Origin: Acidothermales bacterium
GTDB lineage: Bacteria; Actinomycetota; Actinomycetes; Streptosporangiales; WHST01
Reading direction: 5' to 3'
Length of the DNA stretch: 13,006 nt
NCBI GenBank assembly: GCA_017354575.1
Contig: JAFMQP010000063.1
Span: 1-13,006 of the forward strand
The notes under the pieces were generated by a model. It worked only from the letters and a program-made list of their open reading frames with translations, was not told the DNA's origin and ran no database searches. The translations under genes were made by a program, and so were the position numbers. Shown one piece after another: positions 1-6,035 of the stretch (the first letter of the stretch is position 1; every line of letters starts with the position of its first letter).

Positions 1-603
1 CGGGTCGCCCTCCATCAGCATGCGGTCGGCGAACGTCCCGCTGTCACCCTCGTCGGCGTTGCAGCAGACGAACTTCGGCTCGCTCGTGGCCTCGAGCACG
101 GTCTTCCACTTGATACCGGCGGGGAAGCCCGCGCCGCCGCGCCCGCGCAGGCCGGACGTGACCACCTCGGCGACGACGTCGGCCGGCGTCATGGTGAGCG
201 CCTTGCGCAGCCCGGTGAGGCCGCCGTGCGCGGTGTAGTCGTCGAAGTTCAGCGGGTCGACGACGCCGACCCGGGCGAACGTCAGGCGGTTCTGGTCGCG
301 CAGCCAGGGGATCTCCTCGACCGGGCCGAGCCGCAGCGGGTGGTCGGCGGCGTCCAGCATCCCTGCGGCGACCAGTTCGTCGACGTCGTCGGGAGCGACC
401 GGGCCGTAGCCGACCCGCCCCGTGCCGGTGTCGACCTCGACGAGCGGCTCCAGCCAGAGCAGGCCACGGGACCCGTTGCGCACCAACCGGATCTCGCGTC
501 CGGTGATCGCTGCCACGCGTTCGACGGCGACGGCGACCTCGTCCGCGCCGACCGAACGCGCGGCGGAGTCGGAGGGCACGTAGACCGTGACGGGGTCGCT
601 CAT
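1..603 (-). CDS. fdsB: NAD-dependent formate dehydrogenase beta subunit (NuoF-like), C-terminal part beyond the window
   Basis: This is the flavoprotein subunit of a soluble NAD+-dependent formate dehydrogenase; in this family it carries FMN, binds NAD(H) and takes electrons from the molybdenum-containing alpha subunit. 201 codons are visible, and the rest lies left of base 1. Residues 1-100 form an extra N-terminal domain containing RNGSRGLLWLEPLVEV, which is typical of FdsB and absent from plain complex I NuoF. The NADH/FMN-site motif GRGGAGFPAG (154-163) and the FMN motif CNADEGDSGTFADR (181-194) follow. The ATG at 603-601 overlaps the TGA of the gamma subunit (602-600) as ATGA, so translation is probably coupled. 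The 4Fe-4S ligand region is not visible. A complex I NuoF is the main alternative, but the N-terminal domain and the absence of other nuo genes argue against it. Confidence 0.88.
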   Translation of the reverse strand, partial: MSDPVTVYVPSDSAARSVGADEVAVAVERVAAITGREIRLVRNGSRGLLWLEPLVEVDTGTGRVGYGPVAPDDVDELVAAGMLDAADHPLRLGPVEEIPWLRDQNRLTFARVGVVDPLNFDDYTAHGGLTGLRKALTMTPADVVAEVVTSGLRGRGGAGFPAGIKWKTVLEATSEPKFVCCNADEGDSGTFADRMLMEGDP

Positions 604-1082
604 CGAGTCACCGCCTCGTCCACGAGTGCGTCCAGCCGCTCGGCGTCGACCCGGCCGTACAACCTGCCGTCGACCTGGACCGACGGGCCGAGCGCACAGT
701 TGCCCAAGCAGAAGACCTGGTCCAGGCTAACACTCCTGTCAAACGCCGTTTCCCCTAAGGAAACACCGAGCCGGTCCCGCGCATGGGCGACGAGCGCCTC
801 CGCGCCGACCGACTGGCAGGCCTCGGCGCGGCAGATGCGCACGGTCGTGCGCCCGGCGGGCTCGGAGCGGAAGTCGTGGTAGAAGCTCAGCACGCCGTGC
901 ACCTCGGCGCGGGAGACGTTGAGCTCCTCGGCCACGACGGGTACGACGGCGGGGTCGACGCAGCCGAGCTCGTCCTGGATGGCGTGCAGGATGGGCAACA
1001 GCGCGCCGCGCTCGTCGCGGTGCGCCGCCACGACGGCTCGCACCCGGTCCTCGAGGGACGGACCCTGTTGTTCTGTCGTCAC
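600..1082 (-). CDS. fdsG: NAD-dependent formate dehydrogenase gamma subunit (NuoE-like 2Fe-2S thioredoxin-fold protein)
   Basis: This 160-residue subunit has the fold of NuoE and carries one [2Fe-2S] cluster. It works with FdsB in passing electrons from formate oxidation to NAD+ in the cytoplasm. The four cluster cysteines are visible at 84 and 89 (CRAEAC) and at 125 and 129 (CLGNC). A helical N-terminal domain (about 10-70) precedes the thioredoxin-like part. I chose the GTG at 1082-1080, which gives the usual family length. The frame stays open to a TTG at 1169, but that extension is unlike the family and runs through a strong hairpin. Only a weak purine-rich stretch (GGGTGGGTGG) precedes the GTG. 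The stop overlaps the fdsB start. Codons for residues 107-119 are unusually AT-rich and include a TTA (Leu109, bases 756-758). Confidence 0.87.
   Translation of the reverse strand: MTTEQQGPSLEDRVRAVVAAHRDERGALLPILHAIQDELGCVDPAVVPVVAEELNVSRAEVHGVLSFYHDFRSEPAGRTTVRICRAEACQSVGAEALVAHARDRLGVSLGETAFDRSVSLDQVFCLGNCALGPSVQVDGRLYGRVDAERLDALVDEAVTR
748..764 (-). other. AT-rich hairpin with a TTA codon inside fdsG
   Basis: Bases 748-764 read GTTTCCCCTAAGGAAAC on the plus strand, a perfect 6-bp inverted repeat around a 5-base loop. It overlaps a second small palindrome, AAACGCCGTTT (741-751). On the coding strand the loop holds the TTA leucine codon of fdsG. The surrounding codons (GTT, TCC, TTA, GGG, GAA, TTT, AGT) differ sharply from the GC-ending codons on either side, while the protein keeps its normal spacing to the CLGNC motif. 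The role is unknown and it may be a chance structure. Confidence 0.4.
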
Positions 1083-1129
1083 GGCACTGCCACCCACCCA
1101 GCGTCGATGCTGCTTCTGCTCCGACGGTA

Positions 1130-1166
1130 AACCCTTGGGGGGAACGGTGTCTCCCCCCGTAGGGTT
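1130..1166 (-). terminator. Strong 6+6 bp hairpin between the TSUP gene and fdsG: terminator or attenuator
   Basis: An outer arm AACCCT (1130-1135) pairs perfectly with AGGGTT (1161-1166), and an inner run of six G (1137-1142) pairs with six C (1153-1158) around a 10-base loop. One base (1136) faces two (1159-1160) as a small bulge. Read on the minus strand, the hairpin follows directly after the stop codon of the frame-corrected TSUP gene (TGA, 1168-1166) and ends in a short T run before ACC. This fits a weak intrinsic terminator for TSUP or a leader attenuator for fdsGB, whose GTG is 47 bases further on. It matches no riboswitch class that I recognise. Confidence 0.55.
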
Positions 1167-1182
1167 CAACGGGTCCGGCTCG

Positions 1183-1911
1183 TCACCACGGACACGAGCG
1201 CCAGCAGTCCGGCCAGCCAGACGACGCCGACGAGCACCCAGCGGAACGCGCCGGTCGAGACCCGGCGCACCGACCAGCCGCCGAGCAACTACCCGCGACG
1301 GCGGGCGGCAGCAGCCACAGCGACCGGGCGAGGAACCCGGTGTCGGCGAACCCGGCGGCCACCGCGATCGCGACGGCGACGACGTAGCTCGCGAGGTTGA
1401 ACGTGACGAGCGCCGCCCGGCTCTCGGTGACCGGCCAGCGCTGCATCGACGCGGTGAGCGCGGGCGGTGGGCCGCCCATGCTGGTGGTGCCGTTGAGGAA
1501 GCCGCCGAGCAGTCCCGCGACGGCGACCACGGGCGTCTCGTGCCGCGCCGGCTTCGGGACGCGGACGACCCAAACCGCGGCGAGGACGAGCGCGGTGACC
1601 GCGATGAGGACGGTGAGCGTCGTGCGCGGCAGGTGCGGCAGCAGCAGGACGCCCACGGGCGTACCGACCGCGGCGCCGGCGAGCAGCGGCCAGCCGCGGC
1701 GCGGCCGGAACGCCTTCCTGCCGTCGACCGGGACGCCCGCGCTCAGCACGGCGCCGAGCAGCAGCGAGGCGAGCACGACCTCCTGCGGTCGCCGGACGAG
1801 CAGCACCAGCACCGGCGTGAACACGATCGCGTAGCCGAGAACGGTGAGCCCCTGGACGTATGCCGCGACGAGCGCCGTGACGGCCGCCGCGGCCCAGACC
1901 GTCGTGCTCAC
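1183..1911 (-). CDS. TSUP (TauE/SafE) family membrane permease with a frameshifted C terminus
   Basis: This is a membrane transporter of the TSUP family, members of which move sulfite, sulfoacetate or other small organic anions; its substrate cannot be read from sequence. About seven hydrophobic segments are visible, with the family's duplicated glycine-rich motifs (LTVLGYAIVFTPVL near residue 22; LNGTTSMGGPP near 139). The GTG at 1911-1909 follows the PAC2 gene by 21 bases. As it stands the protein has 242 residues, but residues 208-242 are Cys/Ser/Arg-rich and unlike a membrane protein. Shifting frame at about 1286-1294 restores a 40-residue hydrophobic tail that begins LLGGWSVRRV, includes GVVWLAGLLALVSVV and ends at TGA 1168-1166. 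One base therefore appears to be missing, through true mutation or sequencing error. If real, the last helix is lost. Confidence 0.82.
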   Translation of the reverse strand: MSTTVWAAAAVTALVAAYVQGLTVLGYAIVFTPVLVLLVRRPQEVVLASLLLGAVLSAGVPVDGRKAFRPRRGWPLLAGAAVGTPVGVLLLPHLPRTTLTVLIAVTALVLAAVWVVRVPKPARHETPVVAVAGLLGGFLNGTTSMGGPPPALTASMQRWPVTESRAALVTFNLASYVVAVAIAVAAGFADTGFLARSLWLLPPAVAGSCSAAGRCAGSRPARSAGCSSASSGWPDCWRSCPW

Positions 1912-1932
1912 CGGATCGTCCCCGACCGCCCG

Positions 1933-2844
1933 TCAGTCGGTGGCGTCACCCTCGTCGTCGTCCAGGCCGGCGAGGAACTGCTCCGCCTCGGCGGCGATGT
2001 CGTCGCCGCTGGGCAGGGCGGACAGCTCCGGCAGTTCGCGCGGCGTGGCGGTGTCGGCGTTCTCGTCGTACTGCTCCTCGAGCTCGTGCACGACCTTGCG
2101 CACGACGTCGTTGGACGCCACCTGCGACTCGACGAGGGAGCGGACGTAGGTCGCCTCCTCCTCGAGGTTGCCGACCGGCAGCAGCAGTCCGGTGACACGC
2201 GACACCGCCTGCAGCAGCGTCACCACCGCCTCCGGGTAGCGGTTCTCGGCGAGGTAGTGCGGGACGTGCACGGCGAAGCCCATGGCGTCCTGGTCGGCCT
2301 CGCCGAGCCGCACCTCCAGCAGGGTGGACGCACCCGCCGGCAGGGACAGCTCGCCCTGCCACGGGTTGGTGCCGGTGATCAGCTCGGGCTTCGTGGCGTG
2401 GGTGGTGTAGCCGAGCGGCCGGGTGTGCGGGACGGTCATCGGGATGCCGTGCACGCCGATCGTGAGCCGGACGCCGAACCGCCGGACGAGCTCCAGCATC
2501 GCCTCGGTGAACGCCTCCCACCGGGTGTCCGGCTCCGGGCCGGTCAGCAGCAGGAACTCGGCGCCGGCGTCGTCGCGGACGGCGTAGAGCGTGAGCTCGG
2601 GCGGTGTGTACTGCTCGAAGTGGTCCTCGGCGAAGACGACGCGCGGGCGCTGCGCACGGTAGTCGTGCAGCAGGTCGACGTCGAAGCGGGCGACGGCACG
2701 GTGCGGCAGCGTCGCGAGCAGGTGCTCGGCCAAGCCCTCCCCGGCCTCACCGCCGTCGATGAAGCCGGTGAGCGCGTACACCAATACCGGTGCGCCCTCG
2801 ACGGCACGGTCGTCGACGATCTCGTACAGCTTCGCTGCGTCCAT
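1933..2844 (-). CDS. PAC2 family protein (proteasome-assembly-chaperone-like domain)
   Basis: This 303-residue soluble protein has the PAC2 fold, named after a eukaryotic proteasome assembly chaperone. Actinobacterial members are widespread but their biochemical role is not established, so I assign none. Family features are the N-terminal ALTGFIDGGEAGEG (about 24-37), the central GIPMTVPHTRP near residue 153, and GFAVHVPHYLAE near residue 213. The C-terminal third (about 235-303) is acidic and helical, ending in DDDEGDATD. The ATG at 2844-2842 has a short CAGG just in front. The gene begins 45 bases after the exporter permease and is followed 21 bases later by the TSUP gene, so it is probably co-transcribed with its neighbours, though a promoter in the 45-base gap cannot be excluded. 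Confidence 0.88.
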   Translation of the reverse strand: MDAAKLYEIVDDRAVEGAPVLVYALTGFIDGGEAGEGLAEHLLATLPHRAVARFDVDLLHDYRAQRPRVVFAEDHFEQYTPPELTLYAVRDDAGAEFLLLTGPEPDTRWEAFTEAMLELVRRFGVRLTIGVHGIPMTVPHTRPLGYTTHATKPELITGTNPWQGELSLPAGASTLLEVRLGEADQDAMGFAVHVPHYLAENRYPEAVVTLLQAVSRVTGLLLPVGNLEEEATYVRSLVESQVASNDVVRKVVHELEEQYDENADTATPRELPELSALPSGDDIAAEAEQFLAGLDDDEGDATD

Positions 2845-2889
2845 ACCTGCGGCAACGAATCGTGCGGGCGGTCACATTCCCTCGTGCCG

Positions 2890-4491
2890 TCACGGGGCGA
2901 TGTCGCGGCGGCGGAAGCCCACCAGCCCGGCCGCGACGAGCACCGCCGCGACGCCGACCAGGATGGCGAGCGGCGCCACGGTGACGTCCCCGCCGGGCAG
3001 CTTCGGGATGTGCGCGAACGGCGACACGTCCAGCACGGTCTTGTCGAGCTTGACCAGCGGGCCGACCTCGCTGAGCGCGACGAGCGCCGCGAGCACCACC
3101 CAGCCCAGCACGGTCAGCCGTGGCAGCAGGCCGAACAGCGCGACGACGAACCCGGTGAGCACCCACACAGCGGGCAGCTGCACCAGCGCGGCGACGATCA
3201 GCCGGCCGAAGTCGGCGCCGTCGCCGGTGTGGGCGGCGTACGTGATGCCCGCGCCGATCCCGTTGACGAGCAGCAGCACCGTCGTGCCGGCCAGCGCGAC
3301 GAACGTGTGGCTCCACGCCCATCGCACCCGCCCCGCGCGCGTCGCGAGCAGCGGCTCCGCGCGCAGCTCGCTCTCCTCGCCGCGCAGGTGCAGCGCGGCC
3401 GAGATCCCGTACGCCGACGCGATGACCGCGACGATGCCGAACACGGCGGCCATGAAAGCCTCGGTGACCCCCTTCTCGCCGCCGAGCGCGGTGATCAGCT
3501 GCTTGGCCGACGGGCTGTTCAACAGCTCCCCGAAGCCGGACGCCGCGCTGCCGAAGACGAGCCCCATCAGCAGGAAGCCGCCGGCCCAGCCGTACAGGGC
3601 GTTGCGCTGCAGCCGCCACGCGAGCCCGACCGGGCTGCGCAGCGCCTTGGACGCCGTCGCGCGGCCCGGTCGGTCCGGCAGGATGCCCGCGCCGAGGTCG
3701 CGCCTGGACGCCAGCACGTAGGCGGCGGCGTAGAGCAGCACCGAGAACCCGAGCGTGATGAGGAGCACCCACCACCGGTCGCCCGCGTACGGGCGCACCT
3801 GCTGTGCCCAGCCGATCGGCGACAGCCAGGTGAGGAACGTCGGGTGGCGGTCGTGCCCGGTGACGTCACCCACGGCGCGGAGCACGAACGCGACCCCGAG
3901 CGCCAGTACGGACAGGCCGGTGGCGGTGCGGCTGCTCTGCGCGAGCTGGGCGATGAAGGCGGTGACGGCGGAGAACACCAGAACGAGGCCCGTCCACGCC
4001 GCGCCGAACGCGACCGACCCCGCCACCGGCAGGCCGGCCGCTGCGAGGGCGGCGGCCGTCGCCAGCCCGAGCACCACGCCGGCGCCGACCATGGTGAACA
4101 TGGTCGCGGCGAGGGCGGAGTGCCGGCCCACGACCGTCGAGCCGATCAGCTCGAGCCGGCCCGCCTCCTCCTCGCTGCGGGTGTGCCGGTTGGTGAGGAT
4201 GATCGCGAGCACGCCGACGAGTGCGGCGTACGGGCCGCCGAGCTTGAGGATCGCGATCGCGCCGATCGCCGTCGGGTCGTAGATCCACCCGTACAGCATC
4301 ACCAGCGACGGCGTGCTGTTGGACGCCCCCGCGGCCTGCACCCGGGACGCCACCGACGGGTAGAGGTCCGCGACGGCGGCGGCGTTCACCGCCGCGAAGA
4401 GCACGAAGACGACCAGCCAGGCCGGCAGCACGATCCGGTCGCGGCGCAGGGCGAGGCGTACCAGCTTGCCCGAGTTGGCGATGGCGCTCAT
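2890..4491 (-). CDS. ABC-2 type exporter permease, duplicated (polyketide/antibiotic exporter type, COG3559-like)
   Basis: This 533-residue inner-membrane permease is about twice the length of a simple ABC-2 subunit. It has about twelve hydrophobic segments in two halves, each opening with a basic stretch before the first helix (KLVRLALRRDRIVLPAW near residue 9; SPVGLAWRLQRNALYGW near 300). The pattern matches the TnrB-like group annotated as putative exporters of polyketide antibiotics; the actual substrate is unknown. The ATG at 4491-4489 overlaps the ATPase stop (4490-4488) as ATGA, so the two are translationally coupled. The frame stays open upstream to 4902, but that part is out-of-frame shadow of the ATPase gene. 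The C terminus GFRRRDIAP is typical for the group. Confidence 0.9.
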   Translation of the reverse strand: MSAIANSGKLVRLALRRDRIVLPAWLVVFVLFAAVNAAAVADLYPSVASRVQAAGASNSTPSLVMLYGWIYDPTAIGAIAILKLGGPYAALVGVLAIILTNRHTRSEEEAGRLELIGSTVVGRHSALAATMFTMVGAGVVLGLATAAALAAAGLPVAGSVAFGAAWTGLVLVFSAVTAFIAQLAQSSRTATGLSVLALGVAFVLRAVGDVTGHDRHPTFLTWLSPIGWAQQVRPYAGDRWWVLLITLGFSVLLYAAAYVLASRRDLGAGILPDRPGRATASKALRSPVGLAWRLQRNALYGWAGGFLLMGLVFGSAASGFGELLNSPSAKQLITALGGEKGVTEAFMAAVFGIVAVIASAYGISAALHLRGEESELRAEPLLATRAGRVRWAWSHTFVALAGTTVLLLVNGIGAGITYAAHTGDGADFGRLIVAALVQLPAVWVLTGFVVALFGLLPRLTVLGWVVLAALVALSEVGPLVKLDKTVLDVSPFAHIPKLPGGDVTVAPLAILVGVAAVLVAAGLVGFRRRDIAP

Positions 4492-5414
4492 CGGGCCGCC
4501 GCCTCGTGCCGGGCCGCGGGCAGCTGCGCGTCGGGATCCTCGTAGTGCCGCAGGAACAGTTCCTCGAGCGTCGGAGGCTGGCTGGTGAGGCTGCGGACGC
4601 CGGCGTCCGTGAGCTGCCTGAGCACCTCGTCCAGCCGGCCGGTGTCGACCTGGAAACGGACGCGGGTGCCGTCGACCTCGAGGTCGTGCACGTAGTCGAG
4701 GCTGCTGAGCCCGTTCGGCGAACGTGCCAGGTCCGCGTTGATGGACGTGCGGGTGAGGTGGCGCAGCTCGGTCAGGGTGCCGGACTCGACCGTCCGGCCC
4801 TTGCGGACGATGCTCACGCGGTCGCAGAGCGCCTCGACCTCCGCCAGGATGTGGCTGGACAGCAGGACGGTGCGGCCGTCGGCCTTGACCTCCCTGATGC
4901 ACTCCTGGAAGACCTCCTCCATCAGCGGGTCGAGGCCGGAGGTCGGCTCGTCGAGCAGGAGCAGCTCGGCGTCGGACGCCAGCGCGGCGACCAGGCCGAC
5001 CTTCTGCTTGTTGCCCTTCGAGTAGGTGCGGCCCTTCTTCGTGGGGTCGAGGTCGAACCGCTCGAGCAGGTCCCTCCTGCGCGCGGGGTCGAGCCCGCCG
5101 CGCAGCCGGCCGAGCAGGTCGATCACCTCGCCGCCGGTGAGGTTGGGCCAGAGCGTCACGTCGCCGGGGACGTACGCCAGCCGGCCGTGCAGGGTGGTGG
5201 CGTCGCGCCAGGGCTCGCCGCCGAGCACCTCGGCGGTGCCGGCGTCGGCGCGCAGCAGGCCGAGCAGGATCCTGATCGTCGTGGTCTTCCCCGAGCCGTT
5301 CGGGCCGAGGAAGCCGTGCACCTCACCGGTACGGACACTCAGGTCGAGTCCGTCCAACGCGCGGGTCCTGCCGAAGGTCTTGACCAGGCCGGACGCGGAG
5401 ATAGCGGTTGTCAT
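4488..5414 (-). CDS. ABC exporter ATP-binding protein (drug/antibiotic exporter type)
   Basis: This is the nucleotide-binding subunit of the exporter whose permease follows with an ATGA overlap. Numbered from the upstream ATG at 5423, the Walker A is GPNGSGKTT (40-48), the signature is the variant SKGNKQ (135-140), the Walker B is LLLLDEP (154-160), and the H-loop histidine is 191. The usual Q-loop glutamine is replaced by VPGD near 85-88, a variant typical of this subfamily. A C-terminal extension (about 220-311) ends in the TLEELFLRHY segment seen in drug-export ATPases. I place the start at ATG 5414 (308 residues) because a good -10 box (TAGCAT, 5427-5422) covers the 5423 ATG and neither start has a ribosome binding site. 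The mRNA is then leaderless. Confidence 0.92.
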   Translation of the reverse strand: MTTAISASGLVKTFGRTRALDGLDLSVRTGEVHGFLGPNGSGKTTTIRILLGLLRADAGTAEVLGGEPWRDATTLHGRLAYVPGDVTLWPNLTGGEVIDLLGRLRGGLDPARRRDLLERFDLDPTKKGRTYSKGNKQKVGLVAALASDAELLLLDEPTSGLDPLMEEVFQECIREVKADGRTVLLSSHILAEVEALCDRVSIVRKGRTVESGTLTELRHLTRTSINADLARSPNGLSSLDYVHDLEVDGTRVRFQVDTGRLDEVLRQLTDAGVRSLTSQPPTLEELFLRHYEDPDAQLPAARHEAAAR

Positions 5415-5421
5415 GCCGCTC

Positions 5422-5450
5422 ATGCTACACTTCGTTCACAAACTTGTGAA
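5422..5450 (-). promoter_or_regulatory. Probable promoter of the exporter operon, leaderless
   Basis: On the minus strand, TTCACA (5450-5445) is separated by 17 bases from TAGCAT (5427-5422), a near-consensus -35 and an actinobacterial TANNNT -10. The expected transcription start, 7-8 bases further on, falls on the ATG at 5414. The -35 box is itself one arm of the palindrome at 5435-5450, so a protein bound there would exclude RNA polymerase. Confidence 0.6.
5435..5450. promoter_or_regulatory. Perfect 16-bp palindrome, likely operator of the divergent MarR-type regulator
   Basis: TTCACAAACTTGTGAA consists of 7-bp arms around a 2-base centre, in an AT-rich island between the divergent regulator and exporter genes. 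Dimeric winged-helix regulators of the MarR/GbsR group typically bind such palindromes near their own gene. It overlaps the -35 box and spacer of the exporter promoter and lies 55 bases upstream of the regulator start, so it could control both directions. That the neighbouring regulator binds it is inference. Confidence 0.7.
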
Positions 5451-5494
5451 TATTCTTAATGCTGTCTTGACGCCGTGGCTGGAAGACTGTGGGC

Positions 5495-5500
5495 AGGAGG
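5495..5500 (+). promoter_or_regulatory. Ribosome binding site AGGAGG of the regulator
   Basis: A full AGGAGG lies 5 bases before ATG 5506. It decides the start of the regulator, because the same frame is open upstream to 5026 across the divergent ATPase gene. Confidence 0.8.
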
Positions 5501-5505
5501 TGGTC

Positions 5506-5994
5506 ATGCCCGGCCGCAGGGACGAGACCGAGGTGCGTCAGCTCGTCGAGCACCTGGCGATGCTGTTCAACGACCTCGGCATGCCGCGGATGCCGGCGCG
5601 CGTGATGTTCGCCGTCGCCGCCGCCGAGACGGACGGGCTGACCGCGCCGGAGATCGCCGAGCAGCTCGGCGTAAGCCCGGCCGCCGTGTCCGGCGCCGTG
5701 CGATACCTGGCGCCGCTGGGGATGCTCACCAGGGCGCCGGTGCCGGGGTCGCGGCGCGACGTCTACCGGCTCACGACCAACGTCTGGTACGAGGCCAGCA
5801 TGACCAGGTCGGAGCCGCTCGCCAAGGCCGCCGAGCTCGCCGGGCAGGCCGCGCGGGCGGTCGGCGGCCCGCGTACCGTCGCGGGCGCGCGGCTCGCCGA
5901 GATGGGCGACTTCTTCGCGTTCCTCGTCGAGCAGACGCCGGAGCTGATCGAGCGGTGGCGCAAGCGCAAGGCCGAGCTCGGCTACTCGGCCTGA
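5506..5994 (+). CDS. GbsR/MarR family winged-helix transcriptional regulator
   Basis: This 162-residue DNA-binding protein probably controls the divergent exporter. A winged helix-turn-helix spans about 30-90: LTAPEIAEQLGVSPAAVSGAVRYL supplies the recognition helices, and the wing GSRRDVYRL follows (81-89). The C-terminal helices (about 98-160) would form the dimer interface and end in ERWRKRKAELGYSA. The ATG at 5506 is fixed by an AGGAGG 5 bases upstream. The pairing of such a regulator with a duplicated ABC-2 exporter permease and its ATPase is common in actinobacteria and suggests drug- or metabolite-responsive derepression; the ligand is unknown. A TATTCT at 5451-5456 could be its -10 box, but I see no convincing -35. 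Confidence 0.9.
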   Translation: MPGRRDETEVRQLVEHLAMLFNDLGMPRMPARVMFAVAAAETDGLTAPEIAEQLGVSPAAVSGAVRYLAPLGMLTRAPVPGSRRDVYRLTTNVWYEASMTRSEPLAKAAELAGQAARAVGGPRTVAGARLAEMGDFFAFLVEQTPELIERWRKRKAELGYSA

Positions 5995-6004
5995 CGCACG
6001 CCCG

Positions 6005-6023
6005 GCGGTCCCGGGATGACCGC
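6005..6023. repeat. Short inverted repeat in front of the copper operon
   Basis: GCGGTC (6005-6010) and GACCGC (6018-6023) form perfect 6-bp arms around CCGGGAT. The repeat begins 11 bases after the regulator stop and ends directly at the -10 box of the next gene, where a -35 would lie. It could be an operator or a weak terminator of the regulator gene. It does not resemble the known CsoR operator. Confidence 0.35.
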
Positions 6024-6029
6024 TAGCCT
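6024..6029 (+). promoter_or_regulatory. -10 box of a probable leaderless promoter for the copper operon
   Basis: TAGCCT lies 6 bases before ATG 6036, which places the expected transcription start on the A of the start codon. There is no ribosome binding site in front of that ATG, which also fits a leaderless transcript. No clear -35 is visible. Confidence 0.5.
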
Positions 6030-6035
6030 GGCCGC

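Noticed and set aside
741..764. A selenocysteine insertion element, suggested by the hairpin in a formate dehydrogenase gene
   Set aside because: It lies in the gamma subunit, which has no selenocysteine, and no in-frame UGA stands next to it.
1130..1166. A riboswitch (fluoride, guanidine or molybdenum cofactor type) in front of fdsG
   Set aside because: The leader is too short and shows a single stem without the conserved loops or pseudoknot of those classes.
1083..1169. N-terminal extension of fdsG to a TTG at 1169
   Set aside because: It adds 29 residues not seen in the family, passes through the hairpin and begins beside the repaired TSUP stop.
919..4545. A 1208-codon open frame on the plus strand
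   Set aside because: It lies antisense to fdsG, TSUP, PAC2 and permease genes that all have clear family motifs. Its translation is a monotonous Arg/Asp/Gly/His mixture, the usual shadow frame of GC-rich DNA.
5026..5505. N-terminal extension of the MarR-type regulator
   Set aside because: The frame is antisense to the ATPase gene and crosses the operator. The AGGAGG before ATG 5506 and the family length fix the start.
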